Shown here: positions 12,638 through 24,850 of the stretch, one piece after another | Numbering within the stretch: position 1 is the first letter of the stretch | How the letters are laid out: every line of letters begins with the position of its first letter | Source: Mytilus galloprovincialis | Taxonomy: Eukaryota > Mollusca > Bivalvia > Mytilida > Mytilidae | Direction of reading: 5' to 3' | DNA length: 64,000 nt | Assembly: GCF_965363235.1 (NCBI RefSeq) | Contig: NC_134849.1 | Coordinates: forward strand, 55,436,122-55,500,121 | Notes under the pieces: generated by a model | The model's database searches: none | What the model saw: the letters and a program-made list of their open reading frames with translations, nothing else | Told to the model about the DNA's origin: nothing | Made by a program: the position numbers and the translations under genes

Positions 12638-14030
12638 ACACCCGTGATATCGCGGGTCTGTGACTGAATTAAAATATTTAACTATGCGCAAGCCTTATTT
12701 TAGTATAAGTATTGTCATCTGATAAAGTCATGCCGTTTATAAGATACACAGTTTTCTCTGCTTTCAAATCTTTCTGTTTGAACCCGTCGAACTGGAACTT
12801 ATCAATTATTGGTAATATTAATTGTTTGGAAAACAAAAGGTCCTGGAATGGAGTATTTTTTTAATCAACAGCATTGTCCTATATTAGTTATAAATAAAGT
12901 TGAATTCTTTGATTCGCTGTTTTACGTCATGCCCGCTAACAAATTGAAAACTGTATCTATACACCTTATTTGTAGTCCAGATTTTTAGTATTCGTATTGT
13001 TATCTTAGAAAATCTTACTGATTAAAATACTACAATAGGTAACAATTTGACAATTTAGTAGTGTCAACCCTGTGATTATGACCCGTGTATATAGCATATT
13101 AATCCTGAATACACCGTTTGGTGGTGCGCCTGTCAGATGCGGAACGTACAGATAAGGTAGAGAGTCTTACTGATTAAAATACTACAGTAGGTAACAATTT
13201 GACTATTTAGTATTGTCAACCCGGTGATTATGACCCGTGTATGTAGCATATTAATCCTGAATACGCCGTTTGGTGGTGCGCCTGTCAGATGCGGAACGTA
13301 CAGATAAGGTAATAGGTAACAGGTGAATATACTATTGGTAACACCCGTGATATCGCGGGTCCGTGACCAAATTAAACATGTTAAAGTATATAACTATGCG
13401 CAAGCCTTATTTTAGTATTAGTATTGTCATCTGATAAATTCATACCGATTATAAGATACACAGTTTTCTCTGCTTTCAAATCTTTCTGTTTATACCCGTC
13501 GAACTGGAACTTATTCAATTATTGGTAATATTAATTATTTGGAAAACAAAAGGTCCTGGAATGGAGTATTTTTTAATCAACAGCATTTTCCTATATTAGT
13601 TATAGATAAAGTTGAATTATTTGATTCGCTGTTTTACGTCATGGCTGCTAACAAATTGAAAACTGTATCTATACGCATTATTTTTAGTCCAGATTTTTAG
13701 TATTCGTATTGTAATCTTAGAAAGTCTTACTGATTAAAATACTACAATAGGTAACAATTTGACAATTTAGTAGTGTCAACCCTGTGATTATGACCCGTGT
13801 ATATAGTATATTAATTAATCCTGAATACACCGTTTGGTGGTGCGCCTGTCAGATGCGGAACGTACAGATAAGGTAGAGAGTCTTACTGATTAAAATACTA
13901 CAGTAGGTAACAATTTGACTAATTAGTATTGTCAACCCGGTGATTATGACCCGTGTATATAGCATATTAATCCTGAATACACCGTTTGGTGGTGCGCCTG
14001 TTGGATGCGGAACAGGTGAATATACTATTG
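12638..14030. repeat. Nested tandem duplication (about 700-bp unit with 150-bp subunits)
   Basis: Two long units start with ACACCCGTGATATCGCGGGT at about 12641 and 13343. Each contains two tandem ~150-bp subunits with TCTTACTGATTAAAATACTA and CCGTTTGGTGGTGCGCCTGT (near 13010, 13165, 13725 and 13880). A hairpin-like GATATCGCGGGT core recurs. No coding frame. Lies inside the large transposon. Confidence 0.8.
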
Positions 14031-14149
14031 GTATTGGTATCGGACTCGACCCGGAACTTCTTAATTTTTGGCAATATTAATTACGTGGAAAACAAAAGGG
14101 CCTGGAGTGGTGTAATTTTTAATCTACACCTTTGTACTATATTAGTCAT

Positions 14150-15194
14150 ATATAAAGTTGAATTCTTTGATTCGTCGTTTTTACGTGATGACGGCTGACA
14201 AATTGGACCTCGTCATTTTAGTATTATAGATTTACACCGTCCGCCGTTGACCAATTGGTGATAACATAAATCAAGCTTGTCTTTTTTAAAATAACACACA
14301 ATGGATAAAGACAGCTTTGCGTAGGGTGATAATTCATGTGATATAATTTTGGTAAGTTTACAGAAATAGAAGGTCCATAATGCATTAATCGAGTAAAAAT
14401 GGAGCAATTTCAGAAAACTTTAATGATTTTTTAGGAGGTGTTGGAAATACCTGATGGGTGCCCCCATATAATGCAATGTTCATGTCCGTATCTTATATAA
14501 AGTAACCCCATAAAAGATTTTTACTAAAATTCGAAATATACGGTGCACAATACAGTCATTATCATTTATGATAAGGGAACCTAATAATATTAATTAATAG
14601 TTATATCAGTGACGGATTAAAAAAAAGGGGGATCCGGCAGTTTGAAACACTTTTTTAACTATCAATGCATTTGTATTGGAACATATATTTGGAATCCCCT
14701 TTTCTCCTGGATTGGACCCCCTCTCCATTTAAAAATGGCCGGAACCCCCAATGTATATTAAGTGGTTTATGAGGAGATGTGCTTACAAAACCGGCGAAAC
14801 ATATTGTACCATATATAAAGTTGAATTCTTTGATTCGTCGTTTTTACGTGATGACGGCTGACAAATTGGACCTCGTCATTTTAGTATTATAGATTTACAC
14901 CGTCCGCCGTTGACCAATTGGTGATAACATAAATCAAGCTTGTCTTTTTTAAAATAACACACAATGGATAAAGACAGCTTTGCGTAGGGTGATAATTCAT
15001 GTGATATAATTTTGGTAAGTTTACAGAAACACTTTTTTAACTATCAATGCATTTGTATTGGAACATATATTTGGAATCCCCTTTTCTCCTGGTTTGGACC
15101 CCCTCTCCATTTAAAAATGGCCGGAACCCCCAATGTATATTAAGTGGTTTATGAGGAGATGTGCTTACAAAACCGGCGAAACATATTGTACCGG
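14150..15194. repeat. Tandem duplication with internal deletion
   Basis: Segment X (about 218 bp, from TATATAAAGTTGAATTCTTT to GGTAAGTTTACAGAAA) occurs at about 14150-14367 and 14812-15028. Segment Y (about 170 bp, from AAACACTTTTTTAACTATCA to AACATATTGTACC) occurs at about 14644-14811 and 15027-15194. Copy one has ~275 bp between X and Y; copy two has none. Segment X also shares AAAGTTGAATTCTTTGATTC with the preceding duplication. Confidence 0.8.
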
Positions 15195-16430
15195 TCCAAC
15201 GGACGAACGGAAAGACGGACTTCTTTATAACTATAACCCCCCCCCCCTCCCCGCTTGACAAAGTGGTGTACAATTGAGTGTCAAAGAGACAGCTCTACAT
15301 CTTAAACAAAGTGAAGGAACTGTGATCAATTATAGGCTACAGTACGGCCTCGAATATGTGTAAATACATGCATTTTTATATAACAACTAAATCTGTGTGT
15401 TTGTACAATTTTAAGTGTAACGGAGGACATTTCTGAAACTTATATACTAGTATACAAACCTTCCTCTTATTTTAGCAACATTTAAACATCCTAATACTTA
15501 ATGTAGTAAGGCGAGTACACCCTATTAAGCTAAAACATGATTCATAAGTTTTCAGGATGTGAATGTATTGAAATATATTTGTGTTATTTTGAAAAATGCC
15601 GCCTTCTAATGTATCGTAAATAACTTTGAAATCACCACTAGAATACAGTGACATAAAGACTGATCATACAGTTTTAAAATATACAAGCCCGTTAATACAG
15701 TTGTCTGTCGGTCTGTCCTCTGCATTTCATTTTTAATTTTTTTTTATATTGCGGTTGTATATTGGTATCACCTTGACCCTGTCGTTGTAATCAGCTAGCG
15801 AAGTCCAAAGACATTTGGTTTCCAGACAATATCTTTACTTTAATTGAATAGAAATCTATGATTTAAGATTTTAAAAACTAAAAAGAAAATTTCTTCAAAT
15901 AGTTTTTTTTTTTTTGCCAATAAAAAATGGAGGGAGTTAAATTTGCAACAGCATCATAGGTGGATCAAGGGAGGGGTGGTCCAGGAGTTGGACCTCCTTT
16001 TTTTTTTGGCCGATGAATGAATATGAATGGGAACATATACATTTTGTACATGTAGATGGAACCACCCCCCCCCCTTCCCCCAACCCCTTTTTACTCTGGG
16101 TTGGGACCCCCTTTTAAAAATGGCTGCATATGCCCCTGCAGATGGTGTATTGCACCATAGCAAAAAAAAATAATATAAATTCAAATCATTACCCAATTCT
16201 AAGTCTTTGATTACAGTTATTCTCTGTCAGAAACCTATTATATGTATGTGTCAAATATTTGATTACAATCCAAATTCAGACCTGTGTCACATGATCAAGT
16301 ACAAATATTGTTGATTTATTAATTTCATATTTTAAGTTTTAAAAAGGTGGATTTTTCAGTTTTGAGCATTTATTATAACACTTAAGCTTTGGTGGCTGGG
16401 ATTTATCTATTAAGATAAACTCCTTTTTAT
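15195..16430. other. Transposon interior with low-complexity tracts
   Basis: No exon supported. It contains a C-rich tract near 15236-15250, a decayed repeat at 15955-16140 with runs of T and C (GGACCCCCTTTTAAAAATGG), and AT-rich sequence. The reverse open frames here run through the C/G tracts and are not believed to code. Confidence 0.45.
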
Positions 16431-16431
16431 G

Positions 16432-16866
16432 CCCCACCTACGATAGTAGAGGGGCATTATGTTTTCTGGTCTGTGGCTCTGTTCGTTCGTTCGTCCGTCT
16501 GTGCGTCCGTTCAGGTTAAAGTTTTTGGTCAAGGTAGTTTTTGATGAAGCTGAAGTCCAATCAACTTGAAACTTAGTACACTTGTTGCTTATGATATGAT
16601 CTTTCTAATTTTAAAGCCAAAGTCCAATTTCATGGTCCACCGAACATAGAAAATGAAAATGGGAGTTTCAGGTTAAAGTTTTTGGTCAAGGTAGTTTTTG
16701 ATGAAGCTGAAGTCCAATCAACTTGAAACTTAGTACATATGTTCCCTATAGTATGATCTTTCTAATTTTAATGCCAAATTAGATTATTACCCAATTTCAT
16801 GGTCCATGGAACATGGAAAAGGATAGTGCAAGTGGGGCATCCGTGTACTTTGGACACATTCTTGTT
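16432..16866 (+). repeat. Bivalve-type repeat with GCCCCAC / GTGGGGC ends
   Basis: Begins ATGCCCCACCTACGATAGTA and ends AAGTGGGGCATCCGTGTACT, so the ends are short inverted repeats. It contains an internal duplication of the string AGGTTAAAGTTTTTGGTCAA. A second, shorter copy is at 17378-17648. Found widely in bivalve genomes as far as I recall. Confidence 0.7.
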
Positions 16867-17377
16867 TTTTATGGATTTATGAAATTACATTGAGAAGTTA
16901 TTGTCACAAAATTGAACTTTAATTTATTCTTTTATAAAAACAGGGTATCATGCTCTATTAAACCACCAAAGATTTTCAATTTGAGATCTTCTTTTTCGTT
17001 TATATGTTAGCTAAAAATGAAATGAAATAATATTGAGTCTCCCTTTTCTACATACTATTTCAGGTCATGCAAGTCTAATTGGAATTAATACTGGGAAAGT
17101 TGTAGAATTTGACGTCAAAACCAGAAATTGTAGTATTTGCCAATATCACATAGGAAAAAATGAACCAAAGCCACCACATGAGTGTAATGTTAACTGGACA
17201 GGTATAGAATAATGATTAACTCATTGAAAATAAGGGGTGGATTGTTCAACTTCAATATATGTATATGGCCTTCGCTATTTTTTATTATACTCCACCCGAA
17301 TTTCATGATCAACTGAAAATACATAAGCATATAGTGCATGTGGGGCATCCGTAAAATATGGACACAATTTAATTTTT

Positions 17378-17648
17378 ATGCCCCACCCACGATAGTAGAG
17401 GGGCATTATGTTTTCTGGTCTGTGCGTCCGTCCGTCCGTCTGTCCTGCTCCAGGTTAAAGTTTTTGGTCAAGGTAGTTTTTGATGAAGTTGAAGTCCAAT
17501 CGACTTCAAACTTTGTACACATGTTCCCTATGACATGATCTTTCTTATTTTAATGCCAAATTAGAGTTTTTACCCCAATTTCACGGTCCACTGAATATGG
17601 AAAATGATAGTGCGAGTGGGGCATTCGTGTACTGAGGACACATTCTTG
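17378..17648 (+). repeat. Second copy of the GCCCCAC-ended repeat
   Basis: Begins ATGCCCCACCCACGATAGTA, has one copy of the TTTTTGGTCAAGGTAG core, and ends GTGGGGCATTCGTGTACTGA. The open frame at 17338-17538 is the repeat itself and is not a gene. Confidence 0.7.
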
Positions 17649-17696
17649 TTTTTAATGAGTTTTGCTCACATTTTAATAACAGTATATGGGAATGTT

Positions 17697-17850
17697 ACAC
17701 TGTTCTTATCAAATATAAAAAAAGAAGATGTGGTATGATTGCCAATGAGACAACTATCCACAAAAGACAAAAATGACACAAACATTAACAACTATAGGTC
17801 ACCTTACGGCCTTCAACAATGAGCAAAGCCAAAGACAAGATTTCAAATAG
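17697..17850 (+). repeat. Mussel-type interspersed repeat
   Basis: Carries GATGTGGTATGATTGCCAAT, GAGACAACTATCCAC and GGCCTTCAACAATGAGCAAA. Related copies: 25017-25150 (+), about 41580-41690 (-), 47400-47515 (-), 50925-50965 (- end only) and 55616-55690 (+). Confidence 0.65.
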
Positions 17851-17917
17851 TTTGGTATTTCTGAAATGTAAACAAACATGGTTAAACACACTGAGAAAGT
17901 CATCTGTCATATTTTTA

Positions 17918-19203
17918 GCTCACCTGGCCCAAAGGGCCAAGTGAGCTTTTCTCATCATTTTGCGTCCGGCGTCCGTCGTCCGTCGTCCGTCGTCCGTCGT
18001 CCGTCGTCGTCCGGCGTTAGCTTTTACAAAAATCTTCTCCTCTGAAACTACTGGGCCAAATCAAACCAAACTTGGCCACAATCATCATTGGGGTATCTAG
18101 TTTAAAAAATGTGTGGCGTGACCCGGTCAACCAACCAAGATGGCCGCCACGGCTAAAATAGAACATAGGGGTAAAATGCAGTTTTTGGCTTATAACTCAA
18201 AAACCAAAGCATTTAGAGCAAATCTGACATGGGGTAAAAATGTTTATCAAGATCTATCTGCCCTGAAATTTTCAGATGAATCGGTCAATCGGTTGTTGGG
18301 TTGCTGCCCCTGAGTTGGTAATTTTGAGGAAATTTTGCTGTTTTTGGTTTTTATCTTGAATATTATAATAGATAGAGATAAATTGTGAACAGCAATAATG
18401 TTCAGCAAAGTAAGATCTACAAATAAGTCAACATGACCAAAATGGTCAGTTGACCCCTTTAGGAGTTATTGCCCTTTATAGTCAATCTTTAACCATTTTT
18501 CATAAATCTAAGTAATCTTTTACAAAATCTCCACTGAAACTACTAGGCCACAATCATCTTTGGGGTATCTAGTTTGAAAAATGTGTCCGATGACCTGGCC
18601 ATTCAACCAAGATGGCCGCCACGGCTAAAAATAGAACATAGGGGTAAAATGCAGTTTTTGGCTTATAACTATGAAACCAAAGCATGAAGAGCAAATCTGA
18701 CAAGAACTTAAATTGTTAATCAAGTCAATATCTATCTGCCCTGAATTTTTCAGATGAATTGGACAACTGGTTGTTGGGTTGCTGCCCTCCAATTGGTAAT
18801 TTTTAAAGAAATTTTGCCGTTTTTGGTTATCTTGAATACTATTATAGATAGCGATAAACTGTAAACAGCAATAATGTTCAGCAAAGTAAGATCTACAAAT
18901 AAGTCAACATGACCTAAATAGTCAATTTACCCCTTAAGGAGTTATTGCCCTTTATAGTCAATTTTTAACAATTTTCATTAATTTTGTAAATTTATGTAAA
19001 TTTTTACCAAATATAGTTCTCTGTTACTAATGGGCAAAGTTCATTATAGATATAATTGTAAGAAGCAAAATCGTTAAGTAAAGTAAGAACTTCAAACACA
19101 TCACCATCACCAAAATACAATTTTGTCATGAATCCATTTGTGTCCTTTGTTTAATATGCATATAGACCAAGGTGAGCGACACAGGCTCTTTAGAGCCTCT
19201 AGT
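17918..19203 (+). repeat. 1.3-kb repeat with AGCTCACCT / AGGTGAGC ends
   Basis: Starts TAGCTCACCTGGCCCAAAGG and ends CCAAGGTGAGCGACACAGGC. It includes a CGTCCGT simple repeat (17967-18010) and two internal half-units sharing AAGATGGCCGCCACGGCTAA and CATAGGGGTAAAATGCAGTT. It lies in the first recognised intron of the transposase gene. A shorter relative occupies about 22375-23010, starting at the donor of the exon ending at 22361. Confidence 0.75.
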
Positions 19204-22200
19204 TTTAAGAGAAATGTAACTTAAGATTATGGGATGAAGTATGTAAAGGGACGAATTGACACCTTTAAAAAGAACAAGTTGTCATATAGTTTCCCTCCCC
19301 GTTCTGAATTTTTCCTTGTACTGGAAAGAGTTGACAACTTTGAAAAATGTCTTTGCAACCCTTTTAAGAAGAATTGATAGTGTTATTTGATTTAAAAGAT
19401 GTATAATCGTGCATTTAGATAGTTGTTCGTATAAAAATTCAACACCTTTGACCAGTTGTAAGTGTTGACTAAAAGGTCATGTAATTAAGGGTGTATATGG
19501 TATAGGGATGTTAACAGTTACATATTAATTACTTTCCTGTTCCCCATGTTAATGTTTACTGTAATAAAGGCCACTCATGGGGGTGTCCAAGTAATCATAA
19601 ATTCATAGAAAGTTTGCCAATATAATCACATGAACGCTCATTGATTTTTTTGCTTGACCTTGGAAAAAGTAGGGAGCATATTCGAAAAACAGAAAATTTA
19701 TTTATTTTTTAATGAAATAATAAAAGTAAACAAAATTAAGTAAACAAATCCTTATCATTTAATATGTCTGTAAATGACTCATTCTGAGGTATGCTAAGGA
19801 CTATAATTTCCTGACAAGACATTGGCTCATTTTAGACTTTGGCCACAGAAGAAACCAGTGACCATGTCTGTGTATAGCCCTTGAGTACACCTCAAGAAAA
19901 GTCAATAATGATAATGTATATCATGTGTATAATGTACCTCTAATTTGTCAACAGTTGTTCACAGTATTACAAATTATTGGACACACTCACTTTATTTTTA
20001 TTTTGTATTGCAGGATCAAGCAAAGGTATGGAGCCAGACATGACATGTTTAATGATCCAAAGGCTTGCTGAGGATGGATATACGGTTGGGACTTTACATG
20101 CGGATAATGATGCTACAACCCAATCAAGACTGCCTCGTTCAATTATTAAAAAAGATGACAAAACACATGTGAAGAAAAATCTGTCCAAACGTCTATATGG
20201 TCTGTCAAAAAACTACAAACAGTTAAAATCAGCAAAAGTCATTCCCTACATAGTGAGGTGTTTTATGTATACTATTTCTAAACACCAAAATAGTAAACAA
20301 TCAATGAAGACAGAACTCGCCACTATAGTGCCACATATATTTGGACACCATGAACAGTGCAGTCCAACTTGGTGTACATATGTTAAAGATCCAACTAAAT
20401 TTAGGTAATTTATACCATGACATTGATCCCTGGCCGGATGAAGTGATCATTTAATGTTTCAATGCTGCAATAATTTTTTTACAAGTTTTTATTTCCTAGA
20501 GTTCAGTAAAGTATATGTATAATTACAACAATTGTAGGGCTGTGTGAACTATTGTCATCATTATGTATTAATCATGTATCCATCTTTGTCTTGGCCCATC
20601 TGATAACTTTCAAAACTTCTTTCTTCTAAAAGTACAGTGTGGATTGAAAATAAACTTTAATGATAAAGATTTAATTTTTCACATCAGAACAAAAAAGATC
20701 ATTAGACTGAATAACATTTTTAGAATTCTGCTATTAGTGTAGAAAAAAAAACCAGTGGCAGTGCAATCTCATTTTCTGTGTGTTTATAAATATTACAGAT
20801 TCAAACATTTACCAAATGGGAAAGCCCTGTCTGGAGACAAGCTGAGGGAAGAGCTGGACAAGTTGGCACAAAGTTATATTGAAAGAGCAGATAGGCTGTT
20901 AAATCTAGGGTCAACACAGTCAAACGAAAGTTTCAACAACAGTGTTGCTAGTTTTGCCCCAAAAAACAGGTATGCCTTACATTACTTAAGAATTTCTTTT
21001 GATTATGGTCAAAATCTCTGCAACTGTTTAAAAATTGAAATAGAAGTCTTTGTTTGCACAAATGTTCCTTATCTTCAATGTTGTAATTTAAAATTTCAAA
21101 GTAAAACAATTCAAGTTTTAAACAGAACTTTTTGTAAGACACATACAAATTGTCAGTGACACACTCTCTGGTATTCCAATAATGTGTGGTAACTGTGATT
21201 TCAATGCAATCTGGGGTGTTTAATGTTTAACTTTGTCATTAAAAATGGAAAACATGAATATTTTTTTTGTAAAATCATGTCAATGTCATTGATGTTGAAG
21301 ACTGTCATAGCTCTGAATTCAAGCTCATCTTAGTTCCTTTACCATTATATTCATATGCCCCACAGTCACGATCCACTAACTGTCATTTTCTAGGACTAGC
21401 TGCAACAGAGAGACATATTTATGTGTTTTACTTTTGTGGAGCATAAACTATTTTGTTTGTATGTTGAACATTTATTTATGGGATTTTTTCAGGTTTTATG
21501 GAGGGACTAAATCATTAAAAGCTAGGGTGTCTTCAGCTGTGATGCAAAAGAATGAAGGCTATGGTTGGTTAAGCAAGGTAAATGTATTTAGGGGCTTTAT
21601 TATGTATGCTTAGTTTAAAATTATTTTATTTGCTTAATTAAAGCAAAATGGATTAGACACAAGTAAATCATACTTATGAAGTCATCTCCATAATACAACA
21701 TAAAATTACAATAATAGTATAATATAATGGACATGCATATAAAGCAAACAGTTTAAAGAATATAATACTAGCTTTCATAATGGTAAAAAGAGGAGAGAAA
21801 GTAAAAAGAGAAAAAGAAAGTTTGAAAAGTCGTATAATTCTGTGTATAAATGTTGTTATTTCACTCCCCTGACACCATACAACTGTAGGTTTTGTCATGA
21901 TGTTGGATCAAAACAAATTGTGAAAAATATGGTTCCTTACATTTTCTACCTTATTTTCAGAAGAAAAAATGCCATTTGCCAGTGTTATAAAAAGAGTAAA
22001 TTCCAATAGAGAAAAATATTTAACTCATGACCAAACAACACTGATAATTAACTCACACACTACATGTATACATTGGTGAATTGATGTGTAGTTATTCTAT
22101 AATTATATTTTTTTTTAGATATTTTTTTTTTCAGATCTGTACTTTTTTCTCTACATTCTAAATTTTATATCTTTAAAGTAAATGAATCATTCAAAATACA

Positions 22201-22374
22201 TTACATGCAAATGTCTTCATTCTTTTCAGGTGAATAAGAAGTCTCTACTCTCTCCTGGACATTTGACCATACTTCATGGAATTCGAAAGGATCGAAGGCG
22301 TAAACAGATAAGGAAAACACAGTCAACTACTAATTTCAAAAGAAAAAGACTCACAATAAAGGTAGGCCTTTTTA

Positions 22375-23010
22375 AGCTTGACTGGTCTGAAGGGCCTAGT
22401 GAGCCTTTCTTTTCACTTTGCGTCATTCGTCTGTTGTCGTCTGTTAACTTTTACAAAAATCTTCTCCTCTGAAACTACTGGGTCAAATTTAGCCAAACTT
22501 TGCCACAATCATCATTGGGGTATCTTGTTAAAAAAATGTGTCTGGTGACCCTGCCAACCAACCAAGATGGCCGCCATTACTAATAATAGAACATAGGGGT
22601 AAAATGTAGATTTTGGCTTATATCTCTGAAACCAAAGCATCTAGAGCAAATCTGGTGTGGACACATTGTTTATCAGGTCAACATCTATCTGCCGTGAATT
22701 TTTCAGATGAATTGGAGAACCTGTTGTTGGGTTGCTGCCACTAAATTGGTAATTTTAAGAAAATTTTGCAGTTTTTGGTTATTATTTTGAATATTATTAT
22801 TGATAGAGATAAACTGTAAACATCATAATATTCAGCAAAGTATGATCTACAAAAAAGTTAGCATGACCAAAATGGTCATTTGACCCCTTAAGGAGTTATT
22901 GACCTTTATAGTCGGTTTTTACCAATTTTTTGTAAATTTTTGTAATCTTCTACAAAAATCTTCTCCTCTGAAACTACTGGGCCAAATTTGATCAAACTTA
23001 GCCACAAGTC
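22375..23010 (+). repeat. Partial copy of the AGCTCACCT-type repeat in a transposase intron
   Basis: Contains AACCAAGATGGCCGCCATTA, ACATAGGGGTAAAATGTAG and the repeated CTTCTCCTCTGAAACTACTG. It fills most of the intron 22362-23200. Confidence 0.7.
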
Positions 23011-24850
23011 TTAAAGTTTATTCACATTTTAGTTGAAAACCCACCGATGGAGAATTCTCTGGCTCTTAATTTTGATTGGAAGGAGACATTAAATGTTTCA
23101 ACATAAAATAGCAATTATTCTAAAGATCCCACTGTGCATTTGCATAGATCTGAACCACTTCTTCCATAATTGTTCTTAAATTTTTTTATATTGTTTCTAG
23201 TCCAAGAAATTGAAAGATAATCAGCGAGAATCAGTAAAAGAGGGAGACACCTATGGAGGAGAAATAGAAGTGCAAGAACATATTGACACAGAAACTATTC
23301 CATCGAAGATGAAGTTTGGAGGAGAAGAATCAGTAGTAGTTTTTGATTTAGAAACAACAGGTAAGTGTAAACAAACAAATTGAATCACAGATATCAGGCT
23401 AAAATAATGGCACACAAGATACATGATTTGCCTACTTTCATGACTTTATTAGTGATTCTTTAATCAAATATTGATGCTTGGAATAAAGTTACCATGACCT
23501 TAAAACTTACATTGCTATTGTTAGTAAGTGAAATAAGCTTACAATTTAATTGTAATTCAGTGAAATAGATGAAAGTGACATAACATAAAGCGAAGTAAAC
23601 CTCCATTGTATTGGGAATGCTTCAAGATTATCTTGGAATAAAGTGATATATTACTGATGTTTGTTGGGAGTTAAGTCCCTTAAGATTGACATGGATTACA
23701 ATTTAACAGCATACACTATAGGCTTTGATTTAAATTTAGCTTTATTCATGAGGAACTTGACAAATATAATTAAGTTAGATGAAAATGAAATCGCAATATA
23801 ATGTTCATATGAAAATAGGGTGCACTGCTAAAATTAGAACCTGCTGAAATTGAAACAATTTTTCTTGTAATCAAGAAATTTGACTCCCATAAATTTGGAT
23901 GCGCTTTTCAAGAAGCCATAAGTTTTTAAAAGAGTCCACCATTTAAAACTTGCTGTCGCTTAAATTAAAAAAATTAACATGACAAAAACAGTATTTAAAG
24001 CAGAATTTAACCAAACTTGATATATGGAACAAGTCATCTCACATTTCGGGATAGATACACTTTTAATTATTAATGCAATATTTGTTTATTTTTGTTCCAG
24101 GATTATCAAGGAAGTCTGATATAACTCAGCTGGCTGCATGTGATGGAACCTCTGTTTTTAATGAGTATGTATCACCTAGGGAGGTTATTTCACCCAAATC
24201 ATCAGAAATAACAGGATTGACTTTTGATTTTTCTTGTGATCAGATGTACAATCATGGTAAACCAGTTAAAAGCAGAGATATTCAGATTGTACTCCTGGAA
24301 TTTATTGAGTTTATCAGCAAAAAGAAGAAACCAATTTTTTTCGGTCACAACATTGCTTCGTTTGACATTCCCATATTGATGAACAAACTACGTCAGCACA
24401 GTTTTCTTTCAGAATTCATGTTACATATTTTATGGGTGCATTGATACAATAAAATTGGCAAGAAGGAAATTCAAAACTAAAGACATAGGAAATCATAAAC
24501 AACAAACATTGGTCACAAAATTACTTGGTGTAGAATATGATGCTCACAATGCATGTGCTGATGTCACAAGTCTATTTCAACTTCTTGCGCACTTTGAATA
24601 TTCAGAAAAGGATGTTTTTCCATTCAATTCAGCTTTGCTAACAGATTCTTACATTCCCTTGATAAGGGACTCGCGCATCACCAAGCTAACAGCTAGAAGA
24701 TTAGCACACAGTGGACTTTGTCTGAAACATCTACAGTTAGCATTTAACAGAGACAGTGAAAATGGCCTCAAATCTATTTTGTTAGAGCATGGCTTTAATG
24801 CCAAAACAGTCACATGTTTTACTAAATATTTAACATGTACTGAGGAATAA

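Larger units (their letters stand above)
17064..24850 (+). pseudogene. Mutator-like transposase fused to DEDDh 3'-5' exonuclease, 5' incomplete and frameshifted
   Basis: Phase-consistent exons: 17064-17201, 20014-20404, 20799-20969, 21493-21577, 22230-22361, 23201-23360, 24101-24850. Exons 1-4 read GHASLIGINTGKVVEFDV, CSICQ, HECNVNWTGSSKGME, LHADNDATT, HVKKNL, WCTY and TQSNESFNNSVASFAPKNR. That is the pattern of the family I know as the Mutator-like transposase domain (PF20700), with a candidate catalytic aspartate in HADND and glutamate in SNESFN. Exon 5 is basic. Exons 6-7 encode a TREX/DnaQ-like exonuclease: DLETTG (Exo I), GHNIASFDIPIL (Exo II), CIDTIKLARRKF, then HNACADVTSL (Exo III). 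A one-base frameshift at about 24412-24420 separates Exo II from Exo III. The 5' exon with the first catalytic aspartate was not found. The gene lies inside the TIR-bounded element, so it probably encodes that element's transposase. Confidence 0.82.

Noticed and set aside
17338-17538. 66-residue forward open frame
   Set aside because: It is entirely within the GCCCCAC-ended interspersed repeat.
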